A DNA stretch of 64,000 bases from Actinocorallia populi (GTDB lineage Bacteria; Actinomycetota; Actinomycetes; Streptosporangiales; Streptosporangiaceae), in assembly GCF_002995495.1 (NCBI RefSeq), contig NZ_PVZV01000014.1:32064-96063 (forward strand), given 5' to 3'. The notes under the pieces were generated by a model that made no database searches, was not told where the DNA came from, and saw nothing but the letters and a program-made list of their open reading frames with translations. A program made the position numbers and the translations under genes. Below are positions 15,021-22,816 of the stretch, one piece after another (the first letter of the stretch is position 1; the number at the start of each line of letters is the position of its first letter).

Positions 15021-16031
15021 ATGATCAGAGTGATCACCGCCCTCGTCGTGGCGCTGACCGCGCTGGCCCCCGGCTCCCCGGTCCGCGCGGACGGCACCTC
15101 CCCGCCGGCGAGCAAGGACGTCCCGCGGAAGCCCGCCGGGACGACCGGCAACGGCTCGTGGGCCGTCGGCCCGGCGACGAACAGCAAGACGCTCACCCCC
15201 CGGCTGCACTTCACCCTCGAGGGGCGGGCAGGCGACGTCGTCCGCGACACCGTCCGGATCTGGAACCTCACCGGCGAGAAGATGGAGTTCGAGGTGTACG
15301 GAGCCGACGGCTACAACACCGCGCGGGACGGCGCCTTCGCCCTGCGCGGCGAGAAGGAGCCGCAGAAGGGCATCGGCCTGTGGACCAGGGTCGGCAGCCG
15401 GGACGTCTCCGTTCCGGCGGGCCGCGCCGTGGACGTGCCCTTCATCGTGAGCGTCCCGAAGAACGCCACGCCCGGCGACCACATCGGCGGCGTCGTGGTC
15501 GCCGGTAAAGAGGTGGAGGCGGTCAAGAAGGCCGGGGGGACCACGCTCGGCCTGCGCCGCGCCGTCGGCGCCCGGATCTACCTGCGGCTCGAAGGGCCCC
15601 TCGTGCCCGGGGCCAAGGTCGAGGGCCTGCGGGTGGAGAACACCGAACCGCGGCTGCCCTGGGGCGGCCCCGTCGGCACCGTGATCAGGTATCGGATCGC
15701 CAACGTCGGCAACGTCCGGCTCGCGCCCACGGCGCAGATCCGCGCCACCGGCCTGTTCGGCCGGGTCCTGCGCGACTTCCCCGAACGGGCGATGCCCGAA
15801 CTGCTGCCCGGCGAGGAGGTGGAGGTCGAGCTGGAATGGCCCGGAGCCCCGCCCGCCGACGCGGTGAAGGTCACCGTCGAGCTCAAGACCCGGGCCGGCC
15901 TGCAGTCGGTCGCCCGCACCGGCTACACCTCCCTGCCCTGGCAGACGCTCGTCGCCCTGCTCGCCCTCGTCATCGCGGCCGCCGTCGCCCTGCGGACGCA
16001 CCGCCATCTCACCGCCCGGAGAAAAGCATGA
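15021..16031 (+). CDS. DUF916 / WxL-interacting-type membrane-anchored protein
   Basis: A 336-residue type I membrane protein. Signal peptide about 1-23, extracellular beta-sandwich region with DTVRIWNLTGEKMEFEV (75-92) and the family hallmark PGDHIGGVVV (151-160), a second beta domain (about 185-298), one transmembrane helix (305-326) and a short basic tail (RTHRHLTARRKA). DUF916 proteins in Firmicutes form cell-surface complexes with WxL proteins and sit in the same operon, exactly as here. Start ATG with an almost perfect AAGGAGGTGA 5 bases upstream. Its stop overlaps the next ATG. Role inferred: membrane tether or receptor for the WxL protein. Confidence 0.82.
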   Translation: MIRVITALVVALTALAPGSPVRADGTSPPASKDVPRKPAGTTGNGSWAVGPATNSKTLTPRLHFTLEGRAGDVVRDTVRIWNLTGEKMEFEVYGADGYNTARDGAFALRGEKEPQKGIGLWTRVGSRDVSVPAGRAVDVPFIVSVPKNATPGDHIGGVVVAGKEVEAVKKAGGTTLGLRRAVGARIYLRLEGPLVPGAKVEGLRVENTEPRLPWGGPVGTVIRYRIANVGNVRLAPTAQIRATGLFGRVLRDFPERAMPELLPGEEVEVELEWPGAPPADAVKVTVELKTRAGLQSVARTGYTSLPWQTLVALLALVIAAAVALRTHRHLTARRKA

Positions 16032-17089
16032 CCGGCACGCGTAGCCCGCGCGCTCTGGCCGCCCTCGTGCTGGTGTCCCTGTTCCTGTGGCCCGCGCCCG
16101 CCGCGGCCGACCCCGGCGCGAGCGCCTCCCCCGCCGAGGGCGCGCCCGGCACGGTCGTCCAGGTGCGCGGCGCCGGCTGGCCCGCCGGCGTCTCGGTGCA
16201 GGTCTCGGTCTGCGGCCGCAACGCCGTCAACGGGTCCGTCGACTGCGACCAGATCAACGCGGTCGCCGCGCCCGTCGGCCCCGACGGGATCGTGACCGCC
16301 GGCCTCACCGTGTCCGCCCCGCCCGTGCCGTGCCCCTGCGTCGTCCACATCACGACGCCCTCGGGCGCGGAGCGGATGACGGTGAACGTCCCGTTCACCG
16401 TGCTGGGCCACGAGACCGCCGAGGTCGTCAGGCAGGAGAACCCGGCGCGCATCGACGTGGTCGACGCCGAACTGCGCGGCAGCGGCGGCGTCAGCGAGCT
16501 GTTCGGCTGGCGGACCCGGCGGACGCTGGTGCTGACCGTCCGCAACAACGGGCCCGACCCGGTGACGGACGCGCCGCTGGTCGTCGGCTGGGGCGCGGAC
16601 GCCACGGCCGACTCCCCGCTGACCGCGCCGCCGACCGGCACCATCGAACCCGGCGCGACCGCGGTCTACCGGGTGCCGGTGGAGCTGCCGCCCGCCTCCT
16701 ACGGCACGTTCGTGGTCGGCGGCAGGTTCGCCGGCCAGACCGAGTTCCAGCTCAAGTTCACGACCTACCCGTACCTGCTGTTCGCGGTGAACCTCGTCGC
16801 CCTCCTGGCGGTGCTCGCCGGAGTGCGCGCCGCCCTGCGCCGCAGGCGCACCCGATCGCGCGGGGCCGCCGTGGACGTCCCCTTCCCGGCCGCGCCGAAG
16901 GCGGCCCCGCGCCGGCTCGACCAGACCGCGCTGCTGGCCTACCTGGAGGGCAACGCCCGCCGGGAGGACGGCGAGACCCTGGTCATCGACCGGCCCTCGC
17001 TGGTGGCCTACCTGAACGGGCCGCCCCTCCTGGACTCCCAGGCCCTCGACCGCTTCCTGTCCGATGGAGGGCCCGATGCGTCACGGTGA
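16028..17089 (+). CDS. Membrane protein with neocarzinostatin-like and CARDB-like ectodomains
   Basis: A 353-residue type I membrane protein. Signal peptide 1-27, then a neocarzinostatin-like Ig fold (about 28-125) with the PAEGAPGTVVQVRGAGWPAG opening strand and two Cys pairs (C62/C73 and C102/C104), a CARDB-like beta domain (about 140-245: LVLTVRNNGPDPVTDAPLVVGWG), a transmembrane helix (about 248-270), an RRRRTRSR stop-transfer, and an 80-residue cytoplasmic tail carrying two similar short motifs LLAYLEGN and LVAYLNGP. The cytoplasmic tail sits beside a membrane protein with a cytoplasmic ABC-like domain encoded next, so the tail may contact it (inference). Coupled to the DUF916 gene by ATGA. 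Confidence 0.75.
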   Translation: MTGTRSPRALAALVLVSLFLWPAPAAADPGASASPAEGAPGTVVQVRGAGWPAGVSVQVSVCGRNAVNGSVDCDQINAVAAPVGPDGIVTAGLTVSAPPVPCPCVVHITTPSGAERMTVNVPFTVLGHETAEVVRQENPARIDVVDAELRGSGGVSELFGWRTRRTLVLTVRNNGPDPVTDAPLVVGWGADATADSPLTAPPTGTIEPGATAVYRVPVELPPASYGTFVVGGRFAGQTEFQLKFTTYPYLLFAVNLVALLAVLAGVRAALRRRRTRSRGAAVDVPFPAAPKAAPRRLDQTALLAYLEGNARREDGETLVIDRPSLVAYLNGPPLLDSQALDRFLSDGGPDASR

Positions 17090-18740
17090 ACGCGTCCACA
17101 TCGTCGGTTCCGCGGCGGTCGCGCCGCTCGCGCTGGGCTCGCTGGTCCTGCTGGGCGACGGGCTGGGCACCCTGCTCAGCTTCCCCGGCCAGGTGGTCGG
17201 CTACATGGTCGCCATGGGCGTGCTGGTCGGCATCGGCGTCTCGCCCTGGGTGCTGCGCGGCGAGGGCCACCCGGTGGTCCGCCGCCTGCTGTGCCTGCTG
17301 CCCGGCCTGAGCCTGCTGGTGATGGCCGCGCTGCCGACCGTACCGGTGTTCGCCTCCCTGGCCATGGTGGTCGGCCTGTGCATCCCGACCCTGCTCGCGA
17401 TGACCCGGGGCGGCGCCGGCCGCGGCATGGGCTACGCGGGTGTGGCGGGCGCGGCGGGGGCGGTGGCCGTCGCCGCGGTGTGGCAGGACGAGCCGAGGCT
17501 GGGCCTGGCGGTCGCGGGCGTCTTCGCGGCGTTCGCGGGAGCCTTTCCCGGGCCCGTCCCCGACTCGCGCCGCGCCTTCCGCGAGGTGCGCTGGATGCTG
17601 CCCGACTACGCGGCGGTCGGCTGGGCGCTGGGCGCGGTGATCCTGCCCGCCGCCCGGCTGCTGCTGTTCCGGTTCGAGCTGTTCGGGGCCGACCGGATGT
17701 ACCACCTGCTCGCCGCGGTCGCCGGCGGATGCGTGCTGGCGTTCCTCCTCGGCAGGCTGGCGGGGGAGGTCCAGCTGCTGCTGGTCGTGGCCGCGGGCGG
17801 CCTGCTGCTGGTGGCCACCGCCCCGTGGGCGGCCGGGGTCTCCGCCGGCGCCGCCGTGGTGTTCGGCGCGGCGATGGCCGCGCTGTCCCGGCTGGACCGG
17901 CTCGCCGGGGGCCGGGGCGCGGCGCTGACCGCGACCGCCGCGCTACTGGGAGGTCTGGGTGCCTACGGGGCCGAGCCGCTGCTGCGCATGTTCGCCGGTT
18001 CGGGCGCCGTCCTGGCGCTCAGCACGATCCCCATGGCGCTGCTCATCCTGTGGTCGGTGTACCTGACCCCGGCCGCCGAGGCCGGAGGGCCGCCGCTGGC
18101 GTTGTGGCGGCTGAGCGACGCCGAGCGGAGCATCGACCGCCTCGACCTGCGGGCCGAGGCCGGGGAGAAGATGGCGTTCTACGGGCCGGGTTCGCAGAGC
18201 CTGCTCCGCCTGCTGTCGGGCGAGGCCAGGGCCGACGGAGGCAGGTTCCTGTCGCGGGGCGTCGACTTCACCAAGGCGACCGCGGCGCGGCGTACCGAGC
18301 TCAGGGTGAGCCACCGGGTCCCGGCCGTGCCGGGGGACGACCGCAGGACGGTCGCCGAACGCCTGGCCGACCTGACGGTGAGCGATCCCTGGCGGGTCCG
18401 CGCGGTGCTGGAGGTCTTCCCCGCGCTGGCGGAGCGCCGCGGAGAGCCGGCCGCCGACCTCGACGAGACCGGCGCGCTGCTGCTGGGCCTGGCCGAGGCG
18501 CTGCTGCTGCGCCCCCGGATCGTGCTGGTCGACGCCCGAGGCTGCGATCCCGGCCTGGCCCCGGTGCTCGACGGGCTGGCCGCCGGCGGCGCGGTGGTCG
18601 TCCTGGCCGAGCCGCCGGTGCCGCTGACCACGGCCCTGGGCGCCCACGCCCACCTGCTGCGCCACGGCCGGCCGGCCGACGAGCTCCCGCATCCCACCGA
18701 AGAAGAACTGACCGCGAGCCTGGACCGAGGACGCCCATGA
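17076..18740 (+). CDS. Polytopic membrane protein fused to a dead ABC-ATPase-like domain
   Basis: A 554-residue protein. Residues 8-330 contain about ten hydrophobic helices with no recognised transporter family. Residues 345-535 follow the order of an ABC ATPase but with the active site lost: the Walker A area reads YGPGSQSLLRLLSGE (369-383) without the GKS/T lysine; the signature area is DLDETGALLLGLAEALLLRP instead of LSGGQ; Walker B is RIVLVDARG (481-489), keeping the Asp but not the catalytic Glu. It therefore probably cannot hydrolyse ATP and may be a scaffold or an assembly factor. ATG 17076 is preferred over ATG 17064 because GGAGG lies 5 bases upstream of it. It overlaps both neighbours, so it is an obligate part of the surface operon. 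Confidence 0.72.
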   Translation: MRHGERVHIVGSAAVAPLALGSLVLLGDGLGTLLSFPGQVVGYMVAMGVLVGIGVSPWVLRGEGHPVVRRLLCLLPGLSLLVMAALPTVPVFASLAMVVGLCIPTLLAMTRGGAGRGMGYAGVAGAAGAVAVAAVWQDEPRLGLAVAGVFAAFAGAFPGPVPDSRRAFREVRWMLPDYAAVGWALGAVILPAARLLLFRFELFGADRMYHLLAAVAGGCVLAFLLGRLAGEVQLLLVVAAGGLLLVATAPWAAGVSAGAAVVFGAAMAALSRLDRLAGGRGAALTATAALLGGLGAYGAEPLLRMFAGSGAVLALSTIPMALLILWSVYLTPAAEAGGPPLALWRLSDAERSIDRLDLRAEAGEKMAFYGPGSQSLLRLLSGEARADGGRFLSRGVDFTKATAARRTELRVSHRVPAVPGDDRRTVAERLADLTVSDPWRVRAVLEVFPALAERRGEPAADLDETGALLLGLAEALLLRPRIVLVDARGCDPGLAPVLDGLAAGGAVVVLAEPPVPLTTALGAHAHLLRHGRPADELPHPTEEELTASLDRGRP

Positions 18741-19342
18741 GAAGAACCGCGCTCCTGGCGCTCGCCGCCGCGTCGGCATTCGCAGCCGCGCCGGCGCTGG
18801 CGCCCGCACCCGCCCTCGCCGAGGGCGGACCCGCCCTGGAGATCAGCAAGACCGAGGGCATCGCCGAAGGCGACGAGATCACGGTCACCGGGACCGGCTT
18901 CAAGCCGGGCCTGCAGGGGATCGCGGTCGGGTTGTGCATCGAGGGGTACACCAACGGCCTGAAGCACTGCGACATCCAGGACAGCGGCGCCGCCTTCGTC
19001 GCCGCCGACGGGCAGGGCAAGCTGCCCACGCTGACGCTGACCGTCTCCACGAAGTTCCTGGAGTACGACTGCCTCGCCCAGCAGTGCGTGGTGGGCGCGG
19101 GCCCGCTTCCCGGGGCGGTGCCCGACTCCGTGCAGAAAGCCAACTCCGTGACCACCCGGCTCGGTTTCGAGGGCGCGACCTTCGAGCCCGAGCCGACCGA
19201 GTCCGCGGCTCCGGCCGCGGCGGACGCCGACCCCGACGGCGTGGGCGGCCCCTCGGCCCCCCTGTGGTTCGCCACGGCGGGGCTGCTCGTCCTCGTCACC
19301 TTCCTCGCCGCCCGGCGACAGTCCCTCAGGAGGATCACATGA
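18737..19342 (+). CDS. Secreted, membrane-anchored neocarzinostatin-like protein
   Basis: A 201-residue protein: signal peptide 1-29 (ALA cleavage), one neocarzinostatin-like domain (about 33-150) with the opening strand ISKTEGIAEGDEITVTGTGF, Cys pairs C67/C78 and C112/C117 (the CxxxxC spacing is as in neocarzinostatin), an acidic Glu/Pro/Ala linker (150-172), and a C-terminal transmembrane helix (about 176-192) with a short RRQSLRRIT tail. No LPxTG motif precedes the helix, so this copy stays in the membrane rather than in the wall. The family fold binds small hydrophobic ligands in enediyne apoproteins, but no chromophore genes are seen. Coupled by ATGA at its start and end. Confidence 0.78.
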   Translation: MRRTALLALAAASAFAAAPALAPAPALAEGGPALEISKTEGIAEGDEITVTGTGFKPGLQGIAVGLCIEGYTNGLKHCDIQDSGAAFVAADGQGKLPTLTLTVSTKFLEYDCLAQQCVVGAGPLPGAVPDSVQKANSVTTRLGFEGATFEPEPTESAAPAAADADPDGVGGPSAPLWFATAGLLVLVTFLAARRQSLRRIT

Positions 19343-19971
19343 AGTTCACTCAGGCCGCCGCGCTGGGCGCGGCGGCGGTGCTCGTCTGCGCGCCGTCCGC
19401 GGCCTCGGCCTCGGCCGCGGCGGCCAAGCTCTCGCTGAGCAAGACCAGCGGTCTCGCGGTCGGCGACACGGTCAACGTCACCTCGCTCACCGGCCTGAAG
19501 GCCAACCTGGCCCAGGTGTACGTCGCCCAGTGCAAGAAGAAGGTCGCCGGCCCCACCGACTGCGAGCTGAGCAGCGCGCTGTCGGGCAACGCCGACGCGA
19601 GCGGCACGTGGAAGTCCTCCAAGGGCACCGCCATCAAGCTGGTGAAGACCATCGGAGGGGTCGACTGCACCTCCGCGGCCGGCGCCTGCATCATCGGCGT
19701 CACCAGCCTCACCAACCCCGGTGACGTCATCGCCACGGCGTCACTGACGTTCGGCGGCTCCTCGACGGACTCGAACGACGACTCGAACGACGCGAACGAC
19801 GACTCGAACGACTCCGGAACCCCCGGCTCCAACAACGACGACACCGACAACGCCCTGCCGCAGACCGGCAGCCCCGACGGCGTGCCCACCTTCGCCCTGG
19901 CGGCCTCGGCCCTGGTGCTCACCGGTGCGGCCGCGCTGTTCCTGGTGCCGCGCCGCCGCCGCACGAACTGA
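19339..19971 (+). CDS. LPQTG sortase substrate with a neocarzinostatin-like domain
   Basis: A 210-residue wall-anchored protein. Signal peptide 1-27, neocarzinostatin-like domain (about 30-140: LSKTSGLAVGDTVNVTSL, Cys pairs C65/C75 and C110/C117), an Asp/Asn/Ser repeat linker (142-171), then the sorting signal LPQTG (173-177), a hydrophobic stretch (183-203) and RRRR. Expected to be cleaved between Thr and Gly and joined to peptidoglycan by the sortase encoded at 12781-13449. AGGAGG precedes the ATG; it overlaps the previous stop. It is the last gene of the operon and is followed by a strong terminator. It may display a ligand-binding domain at the cell surface (inference). Confidence 0.88.
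   Translation: MKFTQAAALGAAAVLVCAPSAASASAAAAKLSLSKTSGLAVGDTVNVTSLTGLKANLAQVYVAQCKKKVAGPTDCELSSALSGNADASGTWKSSKGTAIKLVKTIGGVDCTSAAGACIIGVTSLTNPGDVIATASLTFGGSSTDSNDDSNDANDDSNDSGTPGSNNDDTDNALPQTGSPDGVPTFALAASALVLTGAAALFLVPRRRRTN
19766..19812 (+). repeat. Short repeats in the wall-spanning linker
   Basis: Imperfect tandem copies of a gactcgaacgac-type unit encoding Asp-Ser-Asn-Asp residues inside the LPQTG protein. Such low-complexity linkers span the cell wall and often vary in copy number between strains. Confidence 0.7.
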
Positions 19972-19985
19972 CCCCGCACGAGAGG

Positions 19986-20015
19986 AAGGCCCCGGTCCGC
20001 AAGGACCGGGGCCTT
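19986..20015. terminator. Bidirectional hairpin terminator
   Basis: A perfect 13-bp stem (19986-19998 with 20003-20015) and GCAA tetraloop between the convergent surface operon and the cupin gene; serves both. Confidence 0.85.
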
Positions 20016-20041
20016 CACCGTGGGCGCACGTCAGCGGAGCC

Positions 20042-21247
20042 TCACATGCCCTCGCCGCTCCAGCGGCCGGTCGAGCGGCTGCGCACCGGGAGGGTGGACA
20101 GGATCGGGGCGGGGATCGGGTCGCCCTGCTTCCACTGGCGGCCCGCTCCCCAGTTGTGGTTGAGCCGGTCGGTGCGTTCGTTGGCGTGCTCCAGGGACGC
20201 CGGGTCCGCTCCCCAGTCGGCGGCGGGCACCTCGTGGTCGTGGTCGTGCGCGTGGTCGTGTCCGTGGCCGCCCTGCAGGGTGGCGGCGTCCAGCGCCTTG
20301 GCGATCGCGATGAGGCTCTTGTCGGTGCCCGTCCCGTGCGGGACGAACGGGGCGTCCATCTCGCCCTGGGAGTGCTGGTAGGCCACGGACGCCACCAGTT
20401 CCTCGTGGTCGCGGTCGGAGCGCCCGGCGGGACCCAGGTCGTGGGAGGACTGCGACCAGCGCATCCGGCCGCCTTCCGGCCCGTAGTTGACGGCCTCGCC
20501 GCCCCAGCGCAGCCACTCGTTCTGGGTGTACCAGTTCATCAGCTCGCCGTCGGAGCGCAGCAGCCAGGTCGCGCCGCCCTCCTGGGTGGTGAAGTGGCCG
20601 TGCTTGACCCGTGCGGGGCGGAAGAAGTAGGTGCCGAGGTCGAGGGTGCCGAAGTTGTACTCCATGTGGCCCTGGGTGGTGTAGGCCTCTTCGTAGCAGG
20701 GGTGGTGGGCCAGGCGGTGGTCGGTCCACCCCTCCTGGGCGTGTACCAGCCGGGTGTAGAAGCCGGTGGCCGGGTCGACGTGCAGGTATTTGATGAACAG
20801 GCCGGGCATGGGGCCGGGGTTGGGCACCGCGTCCCACTTCATCGCCTCGGTGTCCAGGACGATGACCTCTTCCCGGGCGTCGTCCCGGCGGGAGGCGCCG
20901 GGGTCGAAGCCCGCGTCGCCGTACTCGCGGTAGTGCAGCACCTTGCTGCCCTCGGAGAACACCAGCGACTCGGCGGGAACGCCCTTGGGAACGTAGAGGT
21001 AGGCGCCCTTGCCGTACTCCCTGCCCCCGTACGTCATGGAGCCGCCGAGGACGTAGAACTCGGTGTCGGCGTGGTGGACGCCCGGTCCGCGTCCCCAGCG
21101 GGTGTGGAAGTCGATCCGCAGGGACGAGGAGCCGTCCTCCTCGTCCACCGAGAGCCGGCGCTCGCTGGCGCGGCCCTCGCCGCCGACGAGCTCGGCGCCG
21201 TGCCAGACGTAGTCGTTCTCCTGGATCAGTTCGACGTGCGGCCGCAT
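20042..21247 (-). CDS. Bicupin-like protein (DUF4437-like) with His-rich segment
   Basis: A 401-residue cytosolic protein. The first part (about 30-120) looks like a cupin barrel (HHADTEFYVLGGSMTYGG, then KGAYLYVPKGVPAE), and a second barrel-like region (about 165-260) includes HHPCYEEAYTTQGHMEYN and GTYFFRPARVKHGHFTTQEGG, with clustered His/Glu suited to metal binding. Near residue 340 is an unusual run GHGHDHAHDHDHE, which could bind Ni, Zn or Co. The function is not known; cupins here could be dioxygenases, isomerases or decarboxylases of the pathway. ATG start, 6 bases after the acyl-CoA ligase stop, so co-transcribed with it from operator F. Confidence 0.65.
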   Translation of the reverse strand: MRPHVELIQENDYVWHGAELVGGEGRASERRLSVDEEDGSSSLRIDFHTRWGRGPGVHHADTEFYVLGGSMTYGGREYGKGAYLYVPKGVPAESLVFSEGSKVLHYREYGDAGFDPGASRRDDAREEVIVLDTEAMKWDAVPNPGPMPGLFIKYLHVDPATGFYTRLVHAQEGWTDHRLAHHPCYEEAYTTQGHMEYNFGTLDLGTYFFRPARVKHGHFTTQEGGATWLLRSDGELMNWYTQNEWLRWGGEAVNYGPEGGRMRWSQSSHDLGPAGRSDRDHEELVASVAYQHSQGEMDAPFVPHGTGTDKSLIAIAKALDAATLQGGHGHDHAHDHDHEVPAADWGADPASLEHANERTDRLNHNWGAGRQWKQGDPIPAPILSTLPVRSRSTGRWSGEGM

Positions 21248-21253
21248 GGTGTC

Positions 21254-22729
21254 TCAGTCCTTCCGCAGTTCGCGCTTGAGGATCTTGCCTGCCGCGTTGC
21301 GCGGCAGGGTGGTCAGGAACTCGATCCGGCGGGGCACCTTGGGGCCCGCCAGGACCGTCCGGCAGTGCTCCACCAGGGCGTCCGGATCGGGGGAGCCGCC
21401 GGGCAGGGGGACGACGAAGGCGGTGACCCGCTCGCCCCAGCGCTCGTCCGGCAGGCCCACGACGGCCGCCTCCGCCACGCCGGGGAAGGAGCAGAGGACC
21501 TCCTCCACCTCGCGGGGCGCCACGTTCACCCCGCCCGAGATGATCATGTCCTTCTTGCGGTCCACGATGGTGAGGAACCCGTCGGCGTCCTGCACGGCGA
21601 TGTCGCCGGAGCGGTAGAAGCCGTCCTCGGTGAGGGCCTCGGCGGTGGCCTCGGGGTTCTTCAGGTAGCCGTTCATCAGGAAGGGGGAGCGCGAGCACAG
21701 CTCGCCGCGCTCGCCGCGCGGCACCTCCGCGCCGTCGTCGTCGACGACCTTCACCTCGGTGAGGAACCACGGGGGGCCGACCGAACCCGGTTTGCGCAGC
21801 GCGTCGGCGGGCCGGCAGTCGGTGACGATGCCGCCCTCGGTCGAGCCGTAGAGCTCGTGCACGCCCGCTCCGGGGAAGGCCGACATCACCCATTCCTTGA
21901 GCGTGACGGGCAGCGCGGCGGCGTTGAAGAACAGCGTGTCGAGGCTGGAGGCGTCGTACCGTCCCATCAACCCGGAGGCGCGCAGCTGATGGGCGTGGGT
22001 GGGCACCAGGAAGACGCTCTGCGCCCGGGTCTCGGCGACGAGCGACAGCAGCGCCTCGGGGTCGAACGCGCGCAGCATCACCACGGTGCCGCCGGTGAAG
22101 ACCGGGGCGTAGCCGAAGGCGAACCCCGCCCCGTGGTACATCGGCGCGACCGCGATGCTGACGCGTCCGGGGCCGAGGTTCCATTCCAGCGCCGCGCAGT
22201 AGAAGGTGAGCGCGCGCGAGCGGTGGCTGATCAGGACGCCTTTGGGGCGGCCGGTGGTGCCGGAGGTGTAGACGATGGTGAACGGGTCGGTCTCGGCGAC
22301 CGGGACGCGCGGGTCGACGGGGGAGGCCGCGGCGAGGAACTCCTCGTACCCGCCGTCCACCTCCACCACGACCGGGGGAGGGGCGGGGACGCCGCCGAGC
22401 AGCGCCCGGTCGGCGATGAGGGCGGCGCACTCGGAGTGCTCCAGGACGTAGGCGTTCTCGGCCGCGGTGGAGCGGGTGCCCAGCGGGACCAGCACCAGCC
22501 CGGCCTTGGCCAGCCCGGCGGCGACCTCCGGCCACTCGAGCCGGTTGCCCAGCAGGACGCCGACCCGGGCTCCGGGTCGCAGGCCCGCCGCCAGCAGCCC
22601 GTCCGCCAGTCTGCTGGACCGCTCGTGCACCTCGGCGAAGGTGAGCCGGCGCGGCCCGTCGACGACGGCCACCGCGCCGGGGCTGCCGACCGCGAACTCC
22701 CTGATCCCGCCCGCTATCGAAAGCTGCAA
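21254..22729 (-). CDS. AMP-binding acyl-CoA ligase
   Basis: A 491-residue member of the ANL adenylating superfamily, expected to activate a carboxylic acid with ATP and CoA. Motifs: VYTSGTTGRPKGVLISH (A3, near residue 155), YGSTEGG (A5, near 295), YRSGDIAVQDADGFLTIVDRKKD (A7-A8, near 375) and the C-terminal lysine region RNAAGKILKREL. The length is right. The TTG start is supported by GGAGG 5 bases upstream. Operator F lies 26 bases upstream. It could be a fatty, aromatic or small-acid ligase; the gene context suggests activation of a pathway intermediate. Forms an operon with the downstream cupin gene. Confidence 0.88.
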   Translation of the reverse strand: MQLSIAGGIREFAVGSPGAVAVVDGPRRLTFAEVHERSSRLADGLLAAGLRPGARVGVLLGNRLEWPEVAAGLAKAGLVLVPLGTRSTAAENAYVLEHSECAALIADRALLGGVPAPPPVVVEVDGGYEEFLAAASPVDPRVPVAETDPFTIVYTSGTTGRPKGVLISHRSRALTFYCAALEWNLGPGRVSIAVAPMYHGAGFAFGYAPVFTGGTVVMLRAFDPEALLSLVAETRAQSVFLVPTHAHQLRASGLMGRYDASSLDTLFFNAAALPVTLKEWVMSAFPGAGVHELYGSTEGGIVTDCRPADALRKPGSVGPPWFLTEVKVVDDDGAEVPRGERGELCSRSPFLMNGYLKNPEATAEALTEDGFYRSGDIAVQDADGFLTIVDRKKDMIISGGVNVAPREVEEVLCSFPGVAEAAVVGLPDERWGERVTAFVVPLPGGSPDPDALVEHCRTVLAGPKVPRRIEFLTTLPRNAAGKILKRELRKD

Positions 22730-22754
22730 CCGAGCCTCCAGGATTGCCGCATCC

Positions 22755-22779
22755 GTTTCCCTAAAGGAAACGATGTTTC
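22755..22779. promoter_or_regulatory. Composite IclR-type operator, site F (perfect copy)
   Basis: GTTTC-N7-GAAAC-N3-GTTTC with all three arms exact, 26 bases upstream of the acyl-CoA ligase gene. The best match in the window and the basis for the consensus. Confidence 0.75.
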
Positions 22780-22816
22780 ATTATCGGCAATAGCATGGTG
22801 TCCGGAGGGCGTCGCG

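Noticed and set aside
17076..18740. Functional ABC exporter
   Set aside because: All three nucleotide motifs have lost key residues.
19766..19812. Repeat array as a CRISPR
   Set aside because: Short in-frame repeats with no spacers, coding for an Asp/Asn/Ser linker.
16028..19971. Neocarzinostatin-like genes as part of an enediyne antibiotic cluster
   Set aside because: No enediyne polyketide synthase or tailoring genes are present, and the proteins have membrane or wall anchors.
20042..21247. Cupin as homogentisate 1,2-dioxygenase
   Set aside because: The overall sequence does not show that family's conserved metal-site order; only general cupin features are visible.
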